A program made the translations under genes and the position numbers. From positions 5,339,802 through 5,403,801 of the forward strand of contig CM057162.1 in NCBI GenBank assembly GCA_029962745.1: a DNA stretch of 64,000 nucleotides, read 5' to 3'. Origin of the DNA: Echinometra lucunter. Lineage: Eukaryota; Echinodermata; Echinoidea; Camarodonta; Echinometridae. Of this stretch, positions 1-11,461 are shown piece after piece (the stretch's first letter is position 1; each line of letters begins with the position of its first letter). The notes under the pieces are model-generated. The model was not told where the DNA came from. It did not search any database and saw only the letters and a list, made by a program, of their open reading frames with translations.

Positions 1-29
1 AAGGAATTCTTTTTTTTTCATTTTTTCAG

Positions 30-1345
30 AGGCACAGAAGTTCCAGTGTAGTCAGTGTGAGGATGTGTTCACATCAGCTAAACTTATTTTGAGACACGTC
101 AGACGTGAACACACCATTGGTAAGCAAGATGAGATGATCCCTGTGCTGACATGGAAGAAGAAAAAGAAGAAACCAGCAGAAGCCGATGTCGCCGTGAAAC
201 TGCCTGTTAGGAAAGAGAAAAAGGCAATCGAGAAGGAAGTGATGGTTTTCAAGTGCGGTACCTGTGGGAAGGTCTTCCCTTCCAGTGGCAGACTGAAGGC
301 TCATGAAACATTCCATGGTAACATGCATACTTGCTCTGTGTGTGGTGAAGAACGGGCGAATGCACGGGCCCTTGCGAGCCACATGGCAAAGCATAAACCT
401 CAGGTGTTTGAGTGTAAGAAATGCAACCATAAGTGCAGAACCAAAACTGCACTCAATAAACACGAGAGGAAAGTCCATGGTTATTTCTGCAAGGTGTGTC
501 CAAAATGGTTTTCTAAAAAGACTGATTGTTTGAAACATGAGGAGCTAAATCACGAAGCTGAAGAACCACCGGAGCCTGCTGCTAAGGAGACGGAATCCCC
601 AACAAAGACTCGGCCATCAACTGCAAAGATTCATGAGCCCTCAGAACCGTCACCTGATGAGCCTAAAGACATGCTCGGTAAAGGTACCGATTACTACTTG
701 AAGCAACGACCTTTTAAGTGCCGCTTCTGTCCCAAGAGATATCCTTTACGTAAGAAGGTGAATGAACACGAGAAAGAGGTTCATACAGGGGAAGCAGCAT
801 ACAAGTGCATCCATTGTCCTATGGTCTTCACCAGTAAGGCACGTATGATGGGCCATGTCCAATGTCATGAGCAGAATCGCCTCTATCGCTGCACTCTCTG
901 TCCAAGGAGCTTTGCATCGGAGAGCGCCCTCAACAACCATCAAGGAGAACATACAGGACTGAAACCTTTCAAGTGTGAAATCTGCGGCAAGGGATTTCGG
1001 ATTAAGAAAGCGGTATATGCACACAGGAGACGCATGCACCAGGAACGGCCAAAGCGTTTCTTTTGCTCTGTCTGTGATAAAGGCTTTGCTGATAAAGCGA
1101 ATCTGATCAAACACGAGAGGCGCCATAAGGGCATTAGGCCATACGTTTGCTTAGAATGCGGTAAAGCATTTACAGGAAATTGCGCCCTCACTGCTCACAA
1201 GCAGGCATTGCATACTGCTGAGAAGGCATTTTCTTGTGAGATCTGTGGGAAGACTTTCTCTTTGAATCAGCATTACACTTACCACATGTTCAAGCATAGA
1301 GTACAAGGAGATAGTAGTCTATGCAGTAGTACAAGCAATGAATAG
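30..1345 (+). CDS. PR-domain-family zinc-finger gene A, last coding exon (partial)
   Basis: Terminal exon of a nuclear C2H2 zinc-finger protein. The splice acceptor (T-rich tract then CAG) ends at base 29, the exon is entered in phase 1, and it runs to TAG at 1343-1345. It encodes twelve C2H2-type fingers. The first (FQCSQC...) is separated from the next by a basic Lys-rich linker, and a Glu/Pro-rich linker with the motif PKDMLGK lies between fingers 5 and 6. Finger number, linker positions and PKDMLGK match the last exons of genes B and C in this window, so this is a third paralogue whose PR-domain exons would lie to the left. Fingers 3 and 4 lack the usual hydrophobic Phe. Sequence-specific DNA binding is inferred from the family; the target is unknown. 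Confidence 0.85.
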
Positions 1346-2698
1346 AACCACACTAGTCCTATGAATTCTTACTATCCCAGAGATTCCAACTGTTCCTTTT
1401 TTGCCGTATTTTATACTGTTTTTTTTATATTTTAAAAATAATGCAGGTTTCATGGAAAATACTTTTTTCCCAGACTTGTATTACTACACATATCTATTAC
1501 GTATGAGGTGAAAATACTGTTTTTCCACCCGAAGTACTTTTTTTCATCCCTCAAAATACTACAGTGCTTTTTAAGAGGTTGGCATCGCTGCTATCCCATA
1601 TATCTCTCAAAATCCCAATGCTGGCGGCCCTCTAAGTTTTGGGTATGTAAGTCATTAGATTTTGTTGGAAGGGTACTTCTGGTATGGCCGTGATATTGAT
1701 CGTCATTGACAATGTTTCGCCGATGCATCCATCCTAGGAAAAAGTCATTTTTCCCTGCTAATCTAGAGCGAATAGTTATAACTGTATTTTCATACTTGGC
1801 TATTCAAATAAGATTCATCTAAAGTAAAACTGTTCAAAATTACTGAAGATTTGATATCAGGCAAGTAATCATGCATAAAGACTGCACTGTGATGATACAT
1901 TTAGGTAGACAGGAAATAAGTAACCCGACACCTATGATCCTGTATCATTATCCAATGCTGATAGGTTAATATCAGCTAGATAGTAGATATGCGATGGGGG
2001 AATCACATGTACAGGGCATCCAGTGTTTTTATTGCTTTCTCAGTAACTGCAAAAAAGTGTATACTTTTGCAGAGAGTGTGATTTAACTGGAGGAGAGGGT
2101 TAACTTTTTTTTACCACTCCCATATCTAAGCTGTTATTATCATTAGTAGTAGTAGTAGCAGTAGTAGCAGTAGTAGCAGTAGTAGCAGTAGTAGTAGCAG
2201 TAGTAATAGTGGTAGAGTATTTGGCGTCACCTACGCTGTGAAATATCGTACCAATTTGAATGCATTAATCCAAATGTAGGTAACAGAAACAATCCTAAAT
2301 AGAGATATCCAATAAAATTGTAATGATATCATCTTTAATTTCACAATTATTTGTAATGTAAATACTCAATATGTGAGCTGGTTGTATTCAGAGTATAACT
2401 CAGAAAGGACAGAGCTACTCTCCCCAAAACATACTTGCCTACAGGTAATAATTACCTGGGTGCTGTTTATTTTATAGAACCTGTATAGCCAAAGTATTTT
2501 TGTAGCCTTTTATTAATGTGGACATTGATATTCTGCACTTGTTTTTCCAAAACAAATAGAATATCAGCATCATGTGCAATATTTGACCATTTTTATTTGT
2601 CTTCCTCTGTCACTGCTATCAAAGAAATAAATAACGTTCATACTTCATAGTCGGTGTAGATTACCAAATATTCATATTGCAGATACAGTGGAAACCCC
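1346..2698. other. 3' flank of gene A: repeat fragment and microsatellite, no gene seen
   Basis: Probable 3' UTR and intergenic DNA. About 1387-1590 carries a dispersed repeat also present inverted at 42966-43172. An imperfect AGT/AGC trinucleotide microsatellite occupies about 2146-2213. No coding exon was recognised. Confidence 0.5.
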
Positions 2699-3114
2699 TT
2701 AACCCATTCATGACAGGAATTATTTAAAGCCTAATTTGATCAGCTTTTATTCTTCAAATTGGCAACACCAACATTCTTATTTTATTGCTAAATTTTTCTT
2801 ATAAAACATCATGTATCTGAAATAAATATAAATTGACAGAATGTATGATGAGAAGTCATAAAGTTGCCAATTTGCAGGGAAAAACGGTAATTTTAACATT
2901 TTCATCGCATTGCCAATTTACGGATTTTAATGCTTATTTTCCTTTAAAAAAATTTCAGCGTCAAACAACAAATATTTATGCAACGAAAATGGGCACAGTA
3001 GTGTAGATTTTTTTGCTCTTTCTGCTCATGTATTTGGTATGATTTTTAGGGCTCTGCATCAAAAGTTATTAGATCAAACCACATAATGTGGACCCTCTGT
3101 CACGAATGGGTTAA
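2699..3114 (+). mobile_element. piggyBac-type MITE, copy 1
   Basis: A 416-bp element bounded by TTAA on both sides with inverted ends TTAACCCATTCATGACAG and CTGTCACGAATGGGTTAA. TTAA target duplication plus ends starting CCC are hallmarks of piggyBac-type elements. It has no transposase, so it is non-autonomous. Four related copies are in the window (10231, 19828, 24870, 54709). Confidence 0.8.
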
Positions 3115-3783
3115 AATGAAGACATTGGGGGCCATGCAAATCACCTTATAATATCAGGAATCTTGCTACATGTATATCAGGAATCTTGCTATATCAGGAT
3201 AAAATTTTGAAAAAAAATACATGGCACCAGCAAAATCACCTTGTTATATCAGATATACAACCTGTATCTTACTATATAAGAACTCTTTATGGTAAGTTTC
3301 CACTGTAACTTCTTGTGCTTTGAAGCATTTCAGAGCAGCCTTCCACTTGCAAATCCATTGCTAGTACATGACTACAGATTTTACAGAATACAAAAAGATT
3401 AATGAAACATGGAATAAAGATTTTCCATGTTATTTAAAGCAACAGTGAACTGACCCTTATTATGATGTATTTACAACAGCGCCAACTTACGGCTACTCAA
3501 AACCAGAGACTCTTAGAAACATTATATCCTTTGTGGCTTCTCGTGAATTTCCTTAGTATGAATACAAATACATTTTAACAGCTGTTACTCAAAAAATAAA
3601 GCTCTCATTGATCAGAATAGAGCATGCTGGGAACAAAAAGGGGACAAAATCAGTAGTTTAGGACTGAGAGGGCACTATTTCAAAATCCCATAAAGGGTGC
3701 CAGTTCGCTCTGGCTTTAACATGACGTTAGTTACAGAAAAGTTTTTTAATTACCAGTAAGAGTCACAAGTATTACAAAACCTG

Positions 3784-3927
3784 GCCCCTGTTTCATAAAA
3801 CTTATTAGTAACAACTGCCACAATTGTATGACAAATATGCTCTCAGCCAATCATGATGCAAGGATTTCAGTAGCTAATAACGGTTATTGCAACTTGTTAT
3901 TGATAACAAGTTTTATAAAACATGGCC
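3784..3927 (+). mobile_element. Foldback element with AGCCAATCA core, copy 1
   Basis: About 144 bp with complementary ends (CCCCTGTTTCATAAAACTT... and ...AAGTTTTATAAAACATGGCC) around a core containing CTCAGCCAATCATGATGC and GATTTCAGTAGCT. The same core recurs at 26168, 29676, 32434, 45479 and 56428. It is non-coding and would fold into a long hairpin. Confidence 0.65.
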
Positions 3928-4661
3928 CTGATCCAACTCTATCCTTTTGTCAGTCAACCTTTTTGACTGCCAGGGTACTGGATGTTTCTCATTCCCATAG
4001 GCTTAATACAGGGAACACCAAGTTTTAGTAAACAGTGGGTTTAAGAAAGATGGACCAAACTGTACAATATCCATGGTTCTCGCCAGTGCATAACGCCCCT
4101 GGTTCCAATACCATGCGTAAAGGGTTTCAGACAAGGAAGAACCATGTGTGAAATTGCTGCACCATGCATGGCAACAAGGGTACAAAAATATTGGAGTATA
4201 TATTCCTAACAATAATGATAAATGTCACAGATTGTTTTGCTTTTTGGCAATGTATTTTTACTTTTATGCCATTAGTAGACAACTCCTGCTTACCAAGAAG
4301 TATTTTTCATCCTTTTGCTATACTGCTGCCACACCTATCTTTAGGTGTTATTCCGTAAAACTTCCGAAACTTCCACACTTTGCGCAGAGTGGGAACCGTG
4401 TGTGGATTTTTTTCTAGTGAGAACCCTGATCAATATCAACTCAAACTTCAACATCTCTTCCAAATTTAAATGCTTTTGCCAAGAATAATAATACATGTGT
4501 ATGATCATTTGATGACTGAGTGAGCAATTTGGTTGTTTTTTTCCCAAAATTATACTTAAATGTTATTGTATAAATTGTAGATAAAAGTTCAGACCAAGTC
4601 TGTGTGACGAAGCATGGTATTCCTGATGCTTTTTTTTTTTGGTTTTAGGGTATTTGGGGTG

Positions 4662-4816
4662 CCATTGCATAAAACTTGCTATTATAGTAACGTTGCCATC
4701 AATGGTAACTTTCATGGAATACTGGATTTTGATTGGCTGTTGAGCAACGTTACCATGGTAGTTACTGTTGATGGCAAAGTTACCATTAATGGCAAGTTTT
4801 TATGCAACGGCACCCT
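4662..4816 (-). mobile_element. Foldback element with a different arm sequence (GGTGCC type)
   Basis: Complementary arms begin GGTGCCATTGCATAAAACTT and end AAGTTTTTATGCAACGGCACC. Read on the minus strand, the centre contains CAGCCAATCAAAATCC, resembling the core of the 3784/29676 family. No coding capacity. Confidence 0.6.
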
Positions 4817-5846
4817 GGTGATAGAGAATCACCCCCCCCCCCCAATAAACACATGTTTTATGTTTGGGGACAAAAATGTTTTCAGATAAGTTTTTACCCT
4901 TTAAGACTCTTTAACTCCTGCCTCACTATGCCTAGCAACTCTTCCACCATACCATCATGAAAATGGAGGCTCAGGGAATGCACTGAACATGCTGAAACCT
5001 TGAAGGGGGTATCCAATGCTGAAACAATGTTAGTTCATTTAAAAGAGCATGATTTTATTAGCAGAAAATCATCTGCCTGAAGTTTTTTAAAAAGTCGTGT
5101 TGCCAAGGAAACCCCAAATGTGGTAAGATTTCAGGATATTTTTGACCCCTCAGCTGTGACCCAGTTTCAACTGGCTACCCACTTTGACGTCAAAATGATG
5201 TCAAAGTGGGTACCTTGTCGCGCAATTCGAGTAAAATGCGCGCAAGGTATAATACATATTGTACAGTCTAGCGCGCAGCACAACTGCAATGCACGAAGCT
5301 GGGTACCCACTTTTACGTCATACCTCATACTCAAATTTTTTGGTCAACTCTTTTATGAGACTTTTTATGAGAAAATTAGCCAAAATGCATTGATTTTGAT
5401 TGAAAATCATCAAATTTTTAATATTATTCTTCTTAGAATTCTATTCTCGATCATATATCAAAAAAAAAATTACCATTGTGTAATCACTGTAAGGAGGTGA
5501 AAATGAAACACTTTGGAAATGTATTCCTGTAGATGCTCATCCATTTGAAATTTTATGTCAGTTGGGTTGCCACTGATGCATAAGCTGTCATAAGTTATCC
5601 TTTGAAAAATTTCAGTTGCTGATTAATCAGGGCTGAAATTATTTTTATACATGTATATGTATGATATTATTTCATATTATATGAAGTGTCTGTATGATAT
5701 GCTCAAAACCAAGAAGAGTGGGATTTCTAGAAATTCATCATCTACCATGATAATGAATCATACCTTTAAAAAAAAAAAGGTTACTTGTCAAGTTTTATTG
5801 TGTCACTTTCATATGAAAATGAGGCGAGAATAGTTTGAATAAGAGA
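4817..5846. other. Intergenic DNA with a short hairpin, no gene seen
   Basis: At 5172-5214 a near-perfect hairpin has arms CCCACTTTGACGTC and its complement GATGTCAAAGTGGG. A further copy of the arm (TACCCACTTTTACGTCA) lies near 5302. The rest is AT-rich and shows no supportable exon. Confidence 0.45.
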
Positions 5847-6059
5847 GTGAGAGAGAGAGTAGAGAGGAAGAGAGTGGATGAATGGAGGAGGGAGAGAGAG
5901 GGGGAGAGACAGACAGAGAGAGAGAGAGAGTGGGAGGTAAAGATAGAAAGGGAGAGACTGTACCAGCTGGAAGGACAGACTGAGGGTGAGAACCTGAGAA
6001 GAAGACTGAACGAGAGAGAGAAGGGAAGATAAGGGAGAGACTGCACCAGCTGGAGAGAG

Positions 6060-6090
<31 letters not shown>

Positions 6091-6096
6091 AGAAAG
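5847..6096. repeat. GA-rich low-complexity tract with a G homopolymer
   Basis: Purine-rich GAGA repeats are interrupted by a run of about 26 G at 6063-6088. Reading frames here give only Arg/Glu low-complexity peptides and are not treated as genes. Confidence 0.85.
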
Positions 6097-6227
6097 GGAT
6101 GTTGAGATAGAAAGGAGGCCGTTACAGTACAGGGACTGTTACCAGCTGGAACGATGTTGGTATCAATATGCCTTTATCATTTTCAGTTATTTGATGTACG
6201 ATAATAGATGTACGATGTAGATAAAAT

Positions 6228-6326
6228 GCCTTGCTCAAGGGCATATTAGTGCCGTGTTGGGGATCAAACCCAGATTCTCGCCGTCTCCAGTCAAGCACCA
6301 AACCACTGGACCACGTTACGGCACCT
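6228..6326 (-). mobile_element. tRNA-derived SINE fragment
   Basis: On the minus strand it reads like a tRNA promoter: an A-box-like TGGTCCAGTGGTT, then a B-box-like GGGTTTGATCC about 35 bases later, followed by CCTTGAGCAAGGC, a stretch often seen just after the tRNA-like head of SINEs. It is too diverged to be a functional tRNA gene. Confidence 0.65.
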
Positions 6327-9057
6327 GCCTGCCTGCGATTACGATAGCCCCAAACTGATGTATTATCGATACCGCATCCATCTTTGAAAAATCTGCTGAG
6401 GATCGGCTACAAAGGAGGGTTACTGGTAAGTTTTAACCGTTTCCAACTATATTTTGAGGCATAAGAACAATTTTTTCAAAGATAGTAGATATTTTAGATA
6501 AGATTTTATCTCAAACTGCTAAATAAAAAACGTTCCAAATAGCCAAGTGATGGAAGTAAAATACCCGTTTGATATCACGTATGTATTGCTTTTGTTCGGA
6601 TTATCGTGGTCCCACGAATACATTTTTTCGTTTGTTATAAAATCTAGAACAGTTCTGATTATTAAATTTATGATGGGGGGACCATACTAGCCATAGGGCT
6701 TTTACTAAACACTGGGGTCGCGGCGCGCTGGAAAACACTCGGGTCGTGGCATGCTGGGTATGGGGCGCCAATTGTTAACTAGGCCTAAGGTATTCATGGT
6801 ATTTGATCCCAAACTAGGCCTAGATCTAGATCTAGTAGAGTAGATCTACATTACAACGACAATACAAATACAACTTAAGATTTAGCCTAAATCTTAAGTT
6901 GTAATTGTATTGTCATTGTCATCAGCAAATTTCGCAGCGTTTTGCGTCCATTCCGAAAAAAACTGAACCTGCCGACAAGGGTCTAGAATTCCTCTTTTCG
7001 AGAGACGATGTCGTCAAAATTGTAAGTAAAATGTGATATCAAATTATTCTACAGATGGCATTTTGTCTTGCCAATGATGCAATTATCCTACTTTTTATGA
7101 ATCTCTATTTTGTATTAATCATATGTAAACTGGCATGCGCCAAATTAGGTCTCGTTATTTCTGTAAAACTTTTCCAGGTCCACGATATGGCCCTAAATTT
7201 TAGGGTAACCCTGTAACCGATCATCGGATCGGACGCCGATACCAATCCAATCATGTCTGATCGGCTTCATTTTTCCAATTGCCGATCCCCCACACATGAT
7301 CGGCAGGATCGGCTCCAACCTTCCAACTGCAGCGCTAGCATGCCCTTTGCACCTCTGCCGCTTGCAATTTGAGCCATGATGCTGGCCACTCCGAAGCAAA
7401 ATGTGGCTGAACGAGAGCAAATCAAAGCCGAGCGTCAGTCTATGTCCTCAACTAAGGTCATCATAACTGCGAGGTTTTACAAGCAAACCACCCGACCAGA
7501 AGAAATAAAACACCCCGCAGCGATCACCATGAATGAACCACACCTGTTGAAAGTGAAGACAAATAATGTGGCGCGTGTAAAAATTATCAACATTCCGATC
7601 TCTCATTCCCAGGCTCATAAATCACTTTTAAAGCATCGAGAATGTTATTAGGGGCCCATCATGTCCACTGCTTTGTTTCCTGTTCTCGATTTAAAGACCT
7701 TTTATTTGCTCCTCAAATACGAGAAGAAAGAACAACTTTGTACTTTGGAAGAAGTGATGATAAAAGCATAATATTGTAAAAACACGTGCTGTTTATTATT
7801 TTTTATGTTACTTTCACAGAAAATTAGGGGGGGGGGGAATGCTCATCAATATTTTATTTTGTCATTGTTGTTCATCCCTTATTTTTCAAAATGTTGTGTT
7901 CCACTTTGATTTACATGCCTCTGCTTTCTCATTCCTCCTCTTGTTTCTTTTTCTTTTCTTATTCCTCTGCTATCTTCTCTTCGTCCCTCTTAGTAATATT
8001 TTGTTTGTATAAATTGTTTTAATTTTGACTATGTACTTTTTTTATTCTAATCTTATTTTAGCTGCCTGATGTATTAATCCAACTTTTGCGTTGCAATAAA
8101 GAACAAAAATACCCTGTTTCTCTTTCCACCTCTAGCTCTTCCTTCCTTCTCTCTCCAAGGCCTCCTTTTTCCTCTCCGTCTTTTCCTCTCTCACTGCCAT
8201 TTTCTTATTTTGTTGCTTTCTCTGTCTCTCTCGCTCCTCCAGTCTCCGGCCTTCTCCTTTCTCCTCCCGAGGAAGGCCTACATGTATTCACCTTATTTTC
8301 TCCCAATGAGTGGCACACACATACATGCACACCCAACTCATATCGCATAACACTCCCTTTTCCACAAAAACAATGCCACGTGCTTTGTCCGCCTTGCCGC
8401 GTAATTCTATATGGGGCCAAACTTGTCAGGTCAACTATGGGTCAACAGACTTTCACACCCTGCATGCAGTCACCAAAATCACCTTCCCACACGCTTGTGA
8501 TTGTTTATAAAATAACTTCAGAGATAAGGACAAGATGCCAGACATTCTGACTCTAAATCATTTTGTTTTGAAACTCTTGGCCAGGATTGATTCTTACACC
8601 CTCCCAGACCCCGCTAGTTGTTGTCAATCTGCCTCTTTTCCTCTTTCTCCAATCCAAAATTAAATAGGCAGGGCCTAGTAATAACTTGACCAATTACAGA
8701 TTTGCCATTAATGCTCTGTTTGTTCGAGCTACCCAGGTATAAATTTTCCGTCTAGGCAAAGTGTGAGAACTTTTATTGATCTGCAAATGGCTGGGAAATA
8801 ACTAGACCAATCAGAACTGGGATTCCCTGGATTTTTTTTTTTTTTTTGGTATTTTTTTCCATTGAAAATTCGAGACTCATTCTGATCAAAAAAGTTATGC
8901 TGAGAGTTAATTCTCCATAAATAATGTTTGATCCGTCCAAGCGGTTTTATCTTAGAGCACAGAGTTAACACATGCTCACTTTTCACCCTTCACAAATCAC
9001 ATCAGACCAATCAAATTATTCAGGCCTGTGTTACGTCTGTCAACAGCGAATCACTCC

Positions 9058-9061
9058 CTCC

Positions 9062-9107
<46 letters not shown>

Positions 9108-9117
9108 GTCTCCCTCC
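9058..9117. repeat. (CT)n microsatellite
   Basis: An uninterrupted CT dinucleotide run of roughly 36 bases, flanked by CCCTCC-type low complexity. Confidence 0.9.
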
Positions 9118-10230
9118 TTGAAAAAGGCTGACCACGTGCGTGCAGCGTGGTGAGCATATTTACATGTTTGTGCATGTAGCTACAGTAGAAAGGGGATCGG
9201 AGTCATGGTACTCCCAGGGGATAGATTACAGAGCTGACAATGATAGGAAAGCTGTTGTGACCACTAAAATAGTCTGAAACTATTCCAAACTGTCTTGGAA
9301 GGTCAACCACTAGACTCCCGAGGGAGGAGCGAGGGAGGAGCGTGCATGCGATAGAAGGGTCAGGTTCATGTAGCTGAGGACAAGGAAGGATGGGGGGACA
9401 GAAAATATAACACAAAGGGGAACCGCCGATCATGCCGATTATTTCAACCGATACCGATCAAGGGCATATGTGGACGGCTCCGATCATCCGATCCGATCAT
9501 AGCTCTAACTTACAGGGTTATTTTAGGGCCATATCGTGGTTTAGGAAACCGCTCGTTCATTTGACGCACGCACTTGTGTACAAAAAGAGAATGGAGGTGG
9601 AAATAGGAAACCAATGTGTGTGACTGAATAAAGCGCTACTGTACAAAGTGAATGGTGGTTTCCTATTTCACGATAATGCCAGATTTAGTGTCAAAAGTTC
9701 GCTCAAAATTATATTTCTTTAAACTATAGAATTCACGAACAGTGAACCATTTCGTTACAAAATGAAATACAACGACGATTTTGCAACAAAAACCTACCAT
9801 TATGAATAAACAGAAAGGATTTCTAATTATGATCTCTCATTAAGCCGGCATAATAGGCCGCATTAAGCCTGCTATATTCATTTCGCTCGGGCCATTGACT
9901 TTGTTTCGTTACAAACACTTTGTGCATAGCAGAGGGCGGGAGGATCAGTTGACCAGAGTATGCTTGTGGGCGTGGCTGTGAATATGTTAATAGTTTACTG
10001 TACAATGACTGTAGTTTTGGACCGAATAACCTAGTTAACACTTGGTGCACCATACCCAGCGAGCCCCGACCCGAGTGTTTTCCAGCGCAACGCAACCCGA
10101 TTGTTTAGTAAAAGCCGACCATAGTTTGCACACATTTTAATTTTTTGAAGAAGGCAATTTTCAATCCATAATTTCTCAAATTTTACCAAAAATTATTTCA
10201 TTTAAATGACACCAAAGACAAAGCAAGGTT

Positions 10231-10647
10231 TTAACCCATTTGTGACAGAGGTCCACATTTTGTGGTTTGGCCTAATATCTTTTGATGCAAAGCCCTAAAA
10301 ATCATACCAAATACATGAGCAGAAAGAGCAAAAAATTCTACACTTAACTGTGCCCATTTTGGTTGCATCAATATTCGTTGTTTGATGCTGAAAATTTTTC
10401 AAAGGAAAATAAGCATTAAAATCCTTAAATTGGCAATGTGATAGAAAGTTTAAAATCACCGTTTTCCCCTGCAAATTGGCAACTTTTTGACTTTTCATCA
10501 TAATTTCTGTCAATTTATATTCATTTCAGATACATGACGTTCTATAAGAAAAATGTAGCAATAAAATAAAAATGTTGGTATTGCCAATTTGAAGAATAAA
10601 AGCTGATCAAATTAGGCTTTAAATAATTCCTGTCATGAATGGATTAA
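10231..10647 (-). mobile_element. piggyBac-type MITE, copy 2
   Basis: A 417-bp reverse-oriented copy of the 2699 element, TTAA-bounded. The left end is TTAACCCATTTGTGACAG; the right end is CTGTCATGAATGGATTAA with one substitution in the terminal CCC complement. It lies inside the inverted-repeat complex, between blocks A' and B', so it may have inserted there. Confidence 0.78.
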
Positions 10648-11461
10648 ACTACAAATGGGCGCAAGAAGAAGACTAATTTACGAAGAATTCCCAAGATATC
10701 ACGATTGCAGAATTCGATGTCGTATCGCAACGCACTGGACCTGGAAAAGTTTTACAGAAATAACGAGACCTAATTTCGCGCATGCCAGTTTACATATGAT
10801 TAATACAAAATAGAGATTCATAAAAAGTAGGATAATTGCATCATTGGCAGTACAAAATGCCATCCGTAGAATAATTTGATATCACATTTTACTTACAATT
10901 TTGACGACATCGTCTCTCCAAAAGAGGAATTCTAGACCCTTGTCGGCAGGTTCAGTTTTTTTTGGAACGGACGCAAAACGCTGCAAAATTTGCTGATTTT
11001 TCTGTAATAATTTCACAATTCCTTCCCAAATTTCAAAGAAAAGTGAGTCACAGGGTACATTTAGGTTGCTCTTTCCGTTGGTGTTATCAGATTTTCACAA
11101 TCTTTTCTAGTTTTTGAGGTATGACCCTATGCACGAACTTTGGACCTGCGCGAAGTTAGGTCACTCTGCCATAACTTGCGTGCGCTAGCGTTAGTGCCCT
11201 GATCAAGCTGTCAAATGAACTGCATTCTCTCGAATAAGCTTGTATCAATTCTCTCGATCCATTTGCATTTTTCCTTGATCTTGATGTTAACTTGCAGATG
11301 TTTTCATAAAATTTATGGCAAATCTCGCCGTGAATTTCGTGAAAACATCTTTCCTGGCAAAATACCTTTTTTCATCCCTCAAAATACTGCATTGCTTTTG
11401 ACAGGGTTGGCATTCCTGATGTTTTTATCTCCTGTTTATTTAGTGGCCCTCTTGTTCCACC

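Larger units (their letters stand above)
6704..10997. repeat. Nested inverted-repeat complex between genes A and B
   Basis: Three block pairs are present in opposite orientation: 6704-6763 with 10050-10110 (60 bp), 6921-7180 with 10738-10997 (260 bp each), and 7180-7232 with 9490-9539. The order is permuted (A B C ... C' A' B'), so a simple single inversion does not explain it. The inner 7180-9539 interval has GATCGG-rich subterminal sequence at both ends and may be a separate DNA transposon. No transposase was recognised. A perfect-looking short palindrome lies at 6853-6921 with AAGATTTAG-CC-TAAATCTT at its centre. Confidence 0.65.

Noticed and set aside
9823..10095. Minus-strand open frame of 90 codons
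   Set aside because: Lies within the inverted-repeat complex, shows no family match and has no splice or promoter context.
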